Positions 44,982-55,701 of a stretch of 64,000 bases of DNA are shown here, in pieces; the stretch's first letter is position 1, and each line of letters begins with the position of its first letter. Origin of the DNA: Circinella minor (taxonomy: Eukaryota > Mucoromycota > Mucoromycetes > Mucorales > Lichtheimiaceae). A program made the position numbers and the translations under genes. The stretch covers positions 100,326 through 164,325 of the forward strand of contig JAEPRB010000072.1 in assembly GCA_016758965.1 (NCBI GenBank), given 5' to 3'. A model generated the notes under the pieces. It was not told the origin of the DNA, did no database searches, and saw nothing but the letters and a program-made list of their open reading frames with translations.

Positions 44982-47898
44982 TTAAAATGACATCATGTTG
45001 TTATAATTGTGCCCTGATGGTGGTTGGAATTGATGGCCTTGTTGCGGTTGCATTTGTCGCTGCATTTGCATTTGAAATTGTTGTTGCTGTTGTTGGTGTT
45101 GCAATTGCATTGGATTTGGCTGTCCTCCAGCGTTCATGTACATTTGGTTTCCAGCACTAACAGCACCCATACCACCAGCAATCTGTTGCTGTATCTGTGC
45201 TGGAGTAATACTATTTGCACTAGCACTGTTGCCACGTTTTGCTACTTCACGTTGTACTTGAGTAATTTGATCCTTTAGTGCCAGGCGATCTATATTGAGT
45301 TGATATCGTTCACGTTCCAATTTTCGTCGTTCTTCTTCGACAAACTCTTCCAATTTCTCGTATTGTGACACCTTGGTTTCAAAGAAGCGCATTTTGGTTC
45401 GAATTAAATTATATGTTGCTTTACGTGCTTCTTCAATTTCTTCCTCTCGTTTCTTTTCAGCTGCTGCCTTTTCCTTATCTTCTTTTTGATCATCCTTGTT
45501 TACCCCTTCCTTTTCTTCTTGTTCACTATCTGTTTTACCAGTCTTTTCGGGCTCTTCTTCTTGTTGTTGTCCGGCAGCCGCAGCAACTTTTGGTTTTACA
45601 GTGGATGCTAAGAATGCAACAACGGACATAATGGGGTTCTCAGTAGTCTTAGATTTACCCAATTGAAGTAAGCCCAATTTTGCTATTTCGCTATCGACAT
45701 GAGGATCATCAATTGGCAAATGAAGATAATGAAGAATACATTCATCGCGTGATCGGGTACTGACATGATCTGCCACTGCGTTCCAATCATCTTCAAACAT
45801 ACGTAAGCCTTCTAATAACAGCAAATCCTCTTGCTCTGTCCATGGTTCCTTTGGTAATGATGCTGATGATGACTGTTCTTCATCTTGTGTAAATTCTTCA
45901 GCAGTTGTGTTGGATGGGAATTTTTCTTCTCTGTAACAATCATCACAAATATAGATGTCACCCTTATGATATCGTTGTTCCTTGCTACATTGTTTTGAGC
46001 ATGATGCACATTCTTTATTATCGGGTTCTGTTGTTGCTGATTCTGGTTGCGATGTATCGTAAATATTGTTTCGTAATTCCAAATTTGAGTCCATCTTTAC
46101 AGATGCTTTAGTGTCTTCTTTCTTATCATCCTCTGCTGAAGTGAGTTCCTTCTCATTTGCATCAGTAGTGGCTGGGTTGCTATTTATAATTGCTTTTGGC
46201 ATATCGGCAATAATTTTGAATTGACCAGAAAATGGTGGGCCAATGTTAGATGGTTTAGCATCAGGATCAACCTACATATATATATAAATTAATTTGACTT
46301 TAATTCTTCCTTGTACCTGCTTTCAAAAAAAAAAAGCAGAATTAATTTTTCATTTTTTTTTACCTGATAATTAATCAGACCCCATTGTTCTAAAAAGGCA
46401 TGAACACGGATAATTGCACAAACATCACCCGTCAAATTACGTCGACATGCCGTTACAGTAAGATATTCGACTGGATTCAAGCGGTACGTATTAACCATGA
46501 AATCGCGGTAATCCTTGTAGACTGAAGGTGTTTTGGACCGATTTAGATTGTTGAAAAATTCAGGTAAAGAGCGTCGTTCAATATCATGGATTTCACTAAT
46601 ATCAAACCATGCGGCATATGAAGGAATAACAATTTCATGTGTTTGTATGGAAATGTACTTGCGTGCAGCATCGCGTTGTCGTTGTTGAACAACAACTGAA
46701 TCAGGATTAACACCATCTGTTTCGGTTACTTCCATTGATTCTGTTGTTGGTTCTGTCGTTCCCGATGCAGCTGGTGTCGCAGTTTTATCATCATTAGGTT
46801 GAGGTGTACGCGATTTTTTGGTAGGATTGGATTCATCAGTAAACGAAGAGCTTTCTTCCATAGTTCGTTTTATACCAGATTTTGGACTTGAATTATCTTC
46901 TTGTACAATATAGTCAAGTGGGTTCATCCATTCATTATATTTGTAACTATCGTTTATCCAACTTGAGCTGACATGTGATTGTTGTTGAGTAGTAAAACTT
47001 TCTGCTTCCTTAGTAACGTCGTTATATTGTTGTTGTTCAGATTCATTAATCCAAGAGTCGTATGAATCTGGTAAATGGATCCAATGTACATATACTTTTC
47101 CATCATTCTTTTCCAACGTTCGAAAAGCGCGTTTTTCATTATGCTTTAATGGTTGTCCGTCCTTGTACACGACATGTGTTGCTGTCGAAGTATTACTGGA
47201 TACACTACCTAATTTTTTAAAAATAAATAAATAAATAATTGAACCCCATTATGTAAAAGCCAAAACTATCGACGTTCTTTTTTTTTAATTTTCTCCTATA
47301 TTATTTTCGATATTAAAAAAAGGAAAAGAACAATAACAATTATACTGTTAGACTTACCACCTAATGCGATTATTTTTTTCTCCAGTTCAGATTTTGTACT
47401 AGCATCAATACTTTGTTGATCAAATGCAACCAGAGGGATTTTATAAACATTAGACGCTACCAAGGATCGTTTGATATGTCGTACAAGCTCTAGGTATAAA
47501 GGTTTTTCTTCTGGAATATCAAATTGCCAATCACTAATGTCTTTGTCAGATTGGAACCCATAAGCTGCTTTTAAAATGGTGTAAAGAGGTGATGTTTTTG
47601 AAAGTGTATTATCGACGCGAAAAAATGACGCGGGAATGCGCGAAGGAAATGTATTTGATGAAGAGGTTTCAGCTGGTGATTGTCGTGCTGTTTCAGCAAT
47701 CGATGGTCCCAGGGCGTCCTGTTGGAATTGTTGAAACTTAGCTGTAAAGTGGGCAAGACCTGGTGCTGTAAACGTTGTGTCTGCACCTTCTGATTCTAAA
47801 TCGTGGCGTAATTTTTCAACTATTGCATCAAAATGAGAGATCGTACTAGGTTGTTCATAGAAATTAAAGTCAATTTTGGGCTCTTGTGGTATAGCCAT
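44982..47898 (-). CDS. RSC8: SWI3/RSC8 (SMARCC-type) SWI/SNF-RSC core subunit
   Basis: Scaffold subunit that dimerises and binds the SNF2/STH1 ATPase module. Three exons: 47358-47898, 46364-47208 and 44982-46271, giving 891 residues with closed phases. An N-terminal conserved region precedes the SWIRM domain at about 372-462 (IPSYAAWFDISEIHDIERRS, then SVYKDYRDFMVNTYRLNP, ending AFLEQWGLINYQV). A ZZ-type zinc finger at about 550-575 has paired cysteines CASC, CSKEQRYH and CDDC. A SANT domain follows at about 600-650 (EPWTEQEDLLLLEGLRMFED). The leucine-zipper coiled coil contains KVSQYEKLEEFVEEERRKLE. The C-terminus is Gln/Met rich. SMARCC, Swi3 and Rsc8 cannot be separated by eye; the ZZ plus SANT arrangement fits the Rsc8/SMARCC side. 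Confidence 0.93.
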
Positions 47899-48707
47899 GA
47901 TAAAAGGATGGTGGGGAAAGAAAAAGAGGTTGTAAGGAAAAAAATAAAAGAAATAAGAGGAGAAAAGAAAAAAAAAATCAACCTTTCATTCAGCAGGGAA
48001 AAATTACGTCGGTGTTAAAGTACCTGGCGCCAACCATTTTACAAGTTAAGCAACAGCTTCAGCCAATAAAATCCCGACTTAACGTCTATGTGCGACCTAA
48101 GTTTATGTGTGCTAAGAAATTCTATGCGCGTGCGAATCGCATATTTTTGTTTTGCTTGAATTTTTTTATACTACACATGTTTTCCCTCTTGTTACAATGT
48201 GGATAACGACGACTTGTCTTCGCCAGAGAAACGCGGTCCTGGTAAACCGTTCGGTAGTAAAAATAAATTAAAATGTAAAAAACGTCTTACTGCTTAGAAT
48301 AGAACCTTAAATTGTAGTGCTTGAATTGAAAAAGAGAAATTTGTGGCCAACTATTGGGTGAGTTAAGAGGTTGTTAATTGAGCCAATGAAATCACAACTT
48401 AATTGTTCGGGATATATATATATTTATTAAAAAGACAGTAATTGGTGTGAACGATGAAGATATAATACTATTGTTGGACCAGATATCTGATTAGCTTTGA
48501 GAAGGTTAAGCTACCGATAGTATGTTGTATTTTGAGCGATACATAACATATAATAATATATATAATGAAAGCAAATGAATTATAAGATATACTCATATTA
48601 TTATATGAAAATTGAAAAAATATAGCACTATTATGCCATTGAAGCAAAGATTGTTAAACGCAAGTATTAATGTTTGAATGAACACAAAGGAATAAATTTT
48701 TTTGTAT
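47899..48707. other. Intergenic DNA upstream of SWI3/RSC8
   Basis: The first 250 bp are the likely promoter of SWI3/RSC8. Two related segments occur, about 48061-48082 and 48373-48394 (CCAATAAAATCCCGACTTAA and CCAATGAAATCACAACTTAA). A short less AT-rich frame at about 48198-48298 reads SSPEKRGPGKPFGSKNK, an AT-hook-like string, then stops. It may be a coding relic. Confidence 0.4.
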
Positions 48708-49245
48708 CTATATAAATATGATATACGTAAAAATGTACATTATATTAGCACTATATAAACTGATTGTCTTCTTATATACAGAATGTCTACTTTTACCTTC
48801 TCGTCGCTTTGGGATATGATGAAAAATAGCGACAACAATTGATCCATTTCCAATTCTTACTGTTGCTGATCGACTAGAAAAGAGATAAACAGAAAGTTCT
48901 TTGTAATGATCAACGATAAATTCAAGCAAGAGGTGATGCTGCTTGATAGGAAAAGATGAGCTATTTGGTAAATGAAAGGTATATTTCACTTCATTATCTC
49001 GTTCAAGAACATTAGTAACTTGACTTGAAATACTATCTCTTACGTAGTTGATTTTCAACTATTTCATATTCACGCAAACGATTCAAACATGCTTGTGCTT
49101 TATCTTTACAAAATGCTTTGTTTTTGGTTTTATTAAAAGCTTTATCAACACTTTCATTAAATTTTGGATTATATGTATTATTATCAATAGCCTTCTTGAG
49201 CCAGTCTTCTTTGTTACACTTGTAAGCTGGATAAAGACTGGTCAT
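48708..49245 (-). CDS. Hypothetical protein next to the Fanzor-like gene
   Basis: Two overlapping open frames can be joined by one short intron. Exon 1, 49044-49245, encodes MTSLYPAYKCNKEDWLKKAI and a Lys/Asn-rich helical stretch with two cysteines (KAFCKDKAQACLNRL). The donor is GTAAGA at 49043. An intron of about 55 nt contains TTACTAAT as a branch-like site, with acceptor GAAG. Exon 2, from about 48988 down to a stop at 48708, encodes KYTFHLPNSSSFPIKQHH and LLEFIVDHYKELSVYLFSS. The frame is kept across this junction, which supports the model. I recognise no family. The end of exon 2 turns hydrophobic and AT-rich and may contain another intron. It is divergent from the nuclease gene, start codons about 200 bp apart, so the two may share a promoter. 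Confidence 0.4.
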
Positions 49246-49448
49246 GGTTGTGACTTGAAGCTTTAAAGTTGAATAATAACAAAAAAAGATAACTCAACCA
49301 ATTATGGAACAGTATTTTTGTACGTAAACAAAAAAAAAGTGCAGTAACTGACTGTATAAATATTTGGAACGCGACACGTTTCTTTTTCTTTCTTTTCCCT
49401 TTTTTTTTTGACACATCCATCTTTACATAGTATGAATCATACATCAAA

Positions 49449-52400
49449 ATGTCATCTTCAACAACACAAAAGCAACCAGCAGCCATCATAATTGAAGAAG
49501 GTTCACTTAGTTTAGGAAAACGTAAAAGACAAACAACGTCGAAAGATGACAAAGAAATTTTACGTGATTTAGTCAAAGAAGTATTGCAACAAAAATTATC
49601 AAATATTATCAGTGACAAGATCAAAAAGTACAACGAAGAAGAAATGGTGGTGTTTCTTGAAACAAAGAAGACTTGCCCACAAGGATCACTAGAAATGGTC
49701 AGCAACCTTGCCAAAACAAATCATAATATTCATCGAACTGCAAAACAAATCAGCAAGGCTTTAGCACGTTTGGGTGGTACTAAACAACTGTGGGAACAGG
49801 TTAAAAAGGACCATTCGAAGCGTTTGTACAAGGAACATAAGGATAAAGACAGATTACGAATGACTTCACCCGTTGCAATTGTCAGTATACTGCGTGATGA
49901 TATTCCCAATGACTTGGTTTACAACTCACTAAAGCAAGCGGCAATGGACGCAACTACAGCAGTATCAAATGTTAGTGCTCTTGTTCGAATGACATTATTA
50001 TCACTGGCTCACCACAATATATCAATTATCGAAAGAGACGACGTTCAGCTTAAAAAAGAAAAATCTGGCTTTGATATTACGAAAATTCTACCAAAGTCAT
50101 TTGCTATTCGTGACAGAGAACCCTTGAACAATAGTAACAAGATTATGGTTGCTCATCCAAATCTTTCTCTAAAGGACCAGCTTAATAAGTTATACAAGCC
50201 CAATACTAGAGCAAAAGATTTACAAGAAATATGCACCAACGTTCACTTACAGTATATACAGTCGCATCATCTTGGAAATAAGAAAGATAATAGCAATGAT
50301 ACCATCCACCCATTATGGTCTGACCTTATTTTCAAGAAATCCAATCTCCCTTCAACAGCAGATGGTTCAAGCATCACAACAGCAGCAGCAATCAAAGAAT
50401 TTAATACAAATTTACAAAATATGTGGTCTAGAACTAATATTTATGCAAAATCCCAACGTTACTTGATCCGTATTTTGCTTCGAGTACATTTGGCTCCTGA
50501 ACGTGAACAAAAGACAACCGTACGTGCCAAGACACTTATTCAAAAAACAAAGGAGAAAAAACAATAACAATCTTCGACATTACAACCTCAACAATTATCA
50601 AGAAAACAAATAAAGTCCAAGATCCAGCATGAATGTCATCAAATGGCAAAGCATATAAGGCACGGAAAACTTTACAAAGATGATGAACATAAATACGCAA
50701 CACGTGTCCAATCCTGTATGAAACGGTTAGATAAATTGGCGTCCATTCTAAAAGATCTTGAAGCGGTATGACTCACTTTTATTATTACTTTGATGTTTAT
50801 TATTCATCCATGAATAGATTTACTAATAATTCTACAACAGGGAAAATCGGCTATTGACGCCAAGACTGAAAAAGACAAGGTAAGATTAGGAAAATATGAA
50901 AATAAATTGTTTGGTTATACTAAATCAAAGCATTGATGCCTATTATTCTTTTTGTTTTCGTATTACTATAGAACATTGATTGTGTTGCAAGCAACCTTGG
51001 ACCAGGTGATTTAGTAGAAATGTGGGAGGATGAAATTGAAGAAGAGGAGGAGGAAGTGGTAGAAGAAGTAGAAGAAGGACAAAATTTGATGAAAAAAGTG
51101 AAAGAAGCAAGTGCTACTCGTATTAGAAAACTTGAAGGTATTTATATGTTTTAATTATTATTATTTTCTGCTTGATATCTATGTGTATACTTTTGAATGA
51201 GTTATTTTGTTTGGCAAAGACAGTGTCGAAGAAGTAAATGTTGAACATCCCGCTCGATCTATTAGGCTTGATCAAGGCATTACTTCGTGATCCAAAAATC
51301 AATCGAACTGGAAATGTATCTGATAACGAGGTCTTAAAAGCTTTCCATGACAAGTCTCTTAAATCTGATGAAGTCGCTGTTGTAAAACTCATTACCAACC
51401 AGCTACTACCCTACTCTCCTCACTCAGACTCAATTTGTCTTTTAACCCAATTGCCATTCGTTCTTCTCGCCAACTCAATCCTGATTGCTGTCGGTTATCA
51501 TGATCACGTACAAGAGATATCACCAATCGTTTCTCCTCACAAAATTCATGCAATACTCATTAATTCTGCCATTATGTACGAGACTTTAACACCCCACAAG
51601 GATGGTATTCCTCAAGGACCCTTCGAGGTAACACCTGTTGGTACAGATGATGCAATCACTTCAAGCTATGCTGCCCGCAAGAACGGGGACCCCATGTGGG
51701 GGTCTTTTTTCGATAAAGAGAAGGTTGTCTCTTTATGTAATCGACACAAACTAATATTTGCCAACCGGATGGTTGTTAGACCTGACAGGACAGTTTCTAT
51801 ATTGGGATTGATTAAGGACGGTTATATTCCTGTGGTGTCTGAATATGAGACAAGACAAAAGAAGAATCGTAAAAAGAAGAAAAAAAAGAAAAATAAAGGT
51901 ATTCATGTTGCCAAGGAGTATGTTGGAAAGTCATTGCAACAACTGCAACAACAATTGGATCACATTGAGGACATGATCAACAAGATGACTGCAGCCTTAG
52001 ATATATTGAAGACCCAATCCAGAGAGGCAACCGAGGAATGGAATAGAACTAAAACTGAACGTTTAAAGAGTCGTGGTACCATTAAGCGTTTGTTAAGTCA
52101 GAAGCTTAAAGGCCAAGTTTACGCCAAACGGAAAAAAAGTCATTTGCTCAAACTAGCTCGAAGATATATCAAAGATTGGAGAAGTTCCAAATATTACCTT
52201 AATAAGGTAAGCAACTTTTTATTTGTCTTCTTTGTTTTACCTTTAGTCTTTTTCTGTGAAGTTAGTTTTTTTATTAAATATTGTGTTTTTAGGCCATTGA
52301 AAACCACGGCACTACTGGTGATTTGCCTATTGATGTACCATCTACCAAGCCAACTCCAGAACGGATGCAACATGAGGATGTTACAGCAAATATTGATGTT

Positions 52401-53930
52401 TCAGGGTTGAATCTCAAAAAGGTTGCATATGGGGCCACCGACTACGGTCATGTTGTATTAGCTCAAACAATTCCCTTGACAAATGATGATGTCCAGTTTC
52501 ATGTTCATTTGTACAATCAACAACAAGAGCACCAACAACAGCAATTTGAACAAATCGAAGGCTTGGTTAATTATGAAAAGGCAGAAATTATTGATGCTAG
52601 TGAAGAGAAACAAGAAGTGGATTTTATATCAAGTCAACTGCAACAACAAGAGTCTGATAACAACAACAACAACATACAGAAACAGCTGCAAGAACACCAA
52701 CTTAAAGAAACAGATCAGACCTTACAACAACGACAACAAAGTGACCGTCATTGTTTCTGGGCTATCCGAACTTGTGCTGATCATGACTCCATACGTTTAA
52801 CTGATCAACCTTTATCGAATCAACAAATCGAGCAATTGCGTAACAAACTCACCAATGAAATAAAATTCACCAAAAAAGAATATTATATTGATGATTTAAA
52901 ACTGTCAAAACCTTTCTCAATCACACATGAACAAGTGGATGAAGAGTCGTTCAACAGGAAGTTTAATAGGAGACGAGTAAGGCGTAAAAAAGTGAGTTTC
53001 CTTCAACACATAACACGCAAGTCAGTTACTTATCACTTTTTTTTCTAAAATAGTCGAAGAAAAACAAGAAGGTTGTTGCTGCTGAAGAATTGCTGAATAA
53101 GAACTCGTTTAATGGCATTATGGGACCAAGTGAAATATTAAAAAGGCAAAAGGTAAATGAATTATGTGTTATATTTATTTATTTCTTTTGGATAATAGTT
53201 AGTTGCTCACATCAAGTCGCGATGATATATTAGAATCGATTGTCTGTTAAGAATACACTCCGTGATTTCTATTATTCTCCTTCTGCTATGAATGAAAGGC
53301 GACACCAGACAATTAGAAATAATCTTGTTTATTCTAAACTGGCTCGTGCTGAACGTCATTACGTGAAAAAGGTGGCGGCCGATAAATTACATTTGAAGAA
53401 AAAAGAAGTTACCGTGATGATGCTGTAAGTTTACTTTTAATATTTTGTTCATTATATCATTTTTATGTAATATTATTATGAGATTAAGAAATTGACATGG
53501 ATGTATTTTTTTTGTACGTATTGATAGAATTGGACTTGCAGGAATGGGTTTCAACACTTTTCTTAAAGGACGACCAAGAAGAGGCGGGAAGAAGTTTCGA
53601 GGTGCACATTACCATTCGACAACTGTTGGTTTACAAAACGAACACAGATCTAGTCAAACATGCGTTTTTTGTTTCTCACCCTTGAAATTATTACCGTCAA
53701 ATATTGTCAAGAATGGGAAAAAGAAGAAAACATCACACGGCGCTCTCGTCTGCACGAACCCTGACTGTCTTGCAGTGAAAGCTGGCTATACCACTTTTAA
53801 TCGAGATTCGGTTGGTGCAACCGGTATTGGATTGGCAGGTACAACAACTCTATTATCACCCGACCGTATATCATTACCACCATATAATCCTTCCCCCCAC
53901 CACAACAACATCAGCAACTACAACCAGTAA
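49449..53930 (+). CDS. Fanzor-like (TnpB-related) RuvC nuclease, multi-exon
   Basis: Eukaryotic relative of IS200/IS605 TnpB and Cas12, a family of RNA-guided DNA nucleases. Exons: 49449-50519, about 50628-50765, 50841-50879, 50972-51137, 51266-52206, 52293-52991, 53054-53152, 53234-53424 and 53528-53930, giving about 1,250 residues. RuvC-I is KVAYGATDYGHVV (Asp codon 52440-52442). A Gln-rich insert follows. IGLAGMGFNTF and a basic loop RPRRGGKKFRG precede the displaced Glu in LQNEHRSSQTC (Glu codon 53640-53642). The zinc ribbon is C-x2-C (53661, 53670) and C-x4-C (53751, 53766). RuvC-III is NRDSVGATGIGLAG (Asp codon 53805-53807). The N-terminal 400 residues are basic-helical and unassigned. 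Oddities: an in-frame TAA at 50565-50567 unless the 108-nt GTACGT-CAG intron at 50520-50627 is spliced; the acceptor at 51265 was chosen because nearer ones give stops; and a C-run frameshift lies near the end. It could be mobile or domesticated. Confidence 0.75.
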
Positions 53931-54201
53931 ATTCCAACTGGATGAAAAATTTAGTTTGATTTCGCCATCACTCCGTTCGCATGGTATGTATTTTAAGTAA
54001 CCAAGATGATGAGTATATGTGTAAAGTAAACCAAAAATCTTATCAAATAGTTTAACTGTTATATATCCATTTATCATAGGTGCAAGTCAGACATCCACTG
54101 TTATTCATGGACCATTTAAGAGCAATTATATTTTCCCCTTCCCTCAATTTATTCCCCAGGAATCGTATAAGCGCCAAAATTACGTCAATCAGAGATTTTA
54201 A
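53899..54201 (+). other. Out-of-frame C-terminal tail of the Fanzor-like gene
   Basis: After a run of six C at 53893-53898 the main frame ends at a TAA (53928-53930). The next frame instead stays open and codon-like (TSKFQLDEKFSLISPSLRSH) to a GTATGT donor at 53984. A clean acceptor at 54079 joins in frame to an exon ending at 54201 (QTSTVIHGPFKSNYIFPFPQ, stop TAA). One C fewer in the run would join this tail to the nuclease. This is either an indel in the homopolymer, a sequencing error there, or an ancestral C-terminus now lost in this allele. Confidence 0.55.
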
Positions 54202-54832
54202 TTACAGTTTCCGCAAAAAAAAAATATGGTCTTCCAGCTGCTGGCTGATATTTTTAAATAAATATTCTGAAAAATGAACTGTTTGTTCACTTGTTACTTT
54301 TCTCATATCCAGAAAAAAAAAGCTTGTTACTACTATTTGTTACTAGTTCTTTTATTACTAATTATAATTGAAGTTTATCTGGTAGATGAAGAGGCAATGG
54401 CTGCTTACTGATAGGCTCTTATTTTCATATTTGTATGGATCCCAGAAAGAGATTTTTGGTCCAAAACTCTTTGAGGTTCATGAAAATATCTATATTATTC
54501 GTATAAATTTTATTTCAGAATCTTTAAACTTCAATATATAAAAGCTACCATTAACAAGTAAACTACAAATAATTGTATACGTACTATATTATATAATCAG
54601 TTTTATCAAAGCACTCTGAACATAATACATACAACATACAACATGATCTTCAAGAACATTATTTATTCTAACAACATTCATACTAATAAACTTCTGTATA
54701 ACTTATTAATGAGTTACGTGTATCTTTAGAGAATTACTGTATTTCTTTGTGCTTTCAATTTTTCTATAGAAAATATCGTTATCAATGTACTCTTTAATTA
54801 TTGATTAAATAGCATAATTTATATGATAATTA

Positions 54833-55701
54833 CAGACAATCCCCGTTAATCTCATATCCGTTAATTTTCACACCTCATTAACTTCACCAAAAATCAAGGA
54901 ATGATAAAAATAACATAGGAAAATTTTCATATCCCCGTTTATTTCATTTTCATAGTAGCTAGTGGTATTGAATCCTTAACGGATAAATTTAAAAAAGAAT
55001 TATGTGATAAATAAAAGGATTACAGTAGGATTATTATACAGGATGGAGTGTTTTTTGTTACACCTCCTCTTGCATGTTTTCTCATAGGAGCTTATAGAAT
55101 GTTTATTTTCTTCTTATTTCTCTCACTTTAAGCCTTTGGATATCGTACTAATGTCAGGTGCCTTAAACAAGTTGAACTTAATTTTAGCTCATAATGTCGT
55201 TGATTGATTTGTCATTATTTATGGATTAAGACTTTTCTTTTCAGCCAGAATACAATAATATATGATACTGTTCAGCTACCAAGCCCATGTTTGATTTGGC
55301 CGCTGTCATTTTGGTGTGTATAGAGCAAAAATATATAGAAATAGGAAATGCATAGAAAGGCTAAAAAATACGTAGAACAATATTGAAAATCAATTATGTC
55401 TGCGGTCCTAAAACTATGTATAGCTTTTTTAAAAAAAAATGTTATGAAAGTGCATGAATAAGAAAAAGAGATAGTTACAAAAACGACTTATAAGAACAAA
55501 CACATACGTAAATATAATTTATTAATTAATATTTATATATTTTTAAAAGATATAGTGAGTTGAAGTATCCAATACGTATATGCATATTCTGCGAAAAAAA
55601 AATTCATAGTACTGTATTTTTCGTTAAGTTTCACACCCCTTTATTTTCACAAAGAAAAAAAAAAAGAAAAATGCCCCTATGAAATTAACGGGGATCGTCT
55701 G
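54833..55701. mobile_element. Second pogo-like inverted-repeat element, 869 bp
   Basis: Flanked by TA at 54831-54832 and 55702-55703. The left terminal repeat is CAGACAATCCCCGTTAATCT and the right one, read on the minus strand, CAGACGATCCCCGTTAATTT, continuing CATA in both. Inside the ends, a motif of the form CGTTAANTTTCACACC is iterated (left near 54858-54883, right near 55622-55640), with weaker copies between. The interior is AT-rich and has no transposase frame, so this is a non-autonomous (MITE-like) copy. The CAG start, TA duplication and subterminal iterons match the layout of the element at 37.7-39.1 kb but not its sequence, so it is a different family. It lies about 630 bp 3' of the nuclease gene. 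Confidence 0.75.

Noticed and set aside
45024..45631. Plus-strand frames opposite SWI3/RSC8
   Set aside because: They are antisense shadows of the Gln-rich and charged regions of a well-supported gene.
49214..49714. 166-codon minus-strand frame opposite the first nuclease exon
   Set aside because: It is antisense to a clear coding exon and crosses the shared upstream region; no domain is visible.
51238..51265. ATG at 51238 as the start of a separate gene
   Set aside because: An acceptor at 51265 joins the downstream frame in phase with the upstream exon at 51137, so one continuous gene explains both without a new start.
52483..52800. Alternative plus-strand frame inside the Fanzor-like exon
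   Set aside because: It is a shifted translation of the CAA-rich insert; the main frame carries the RuvC motif and basic conserved region.
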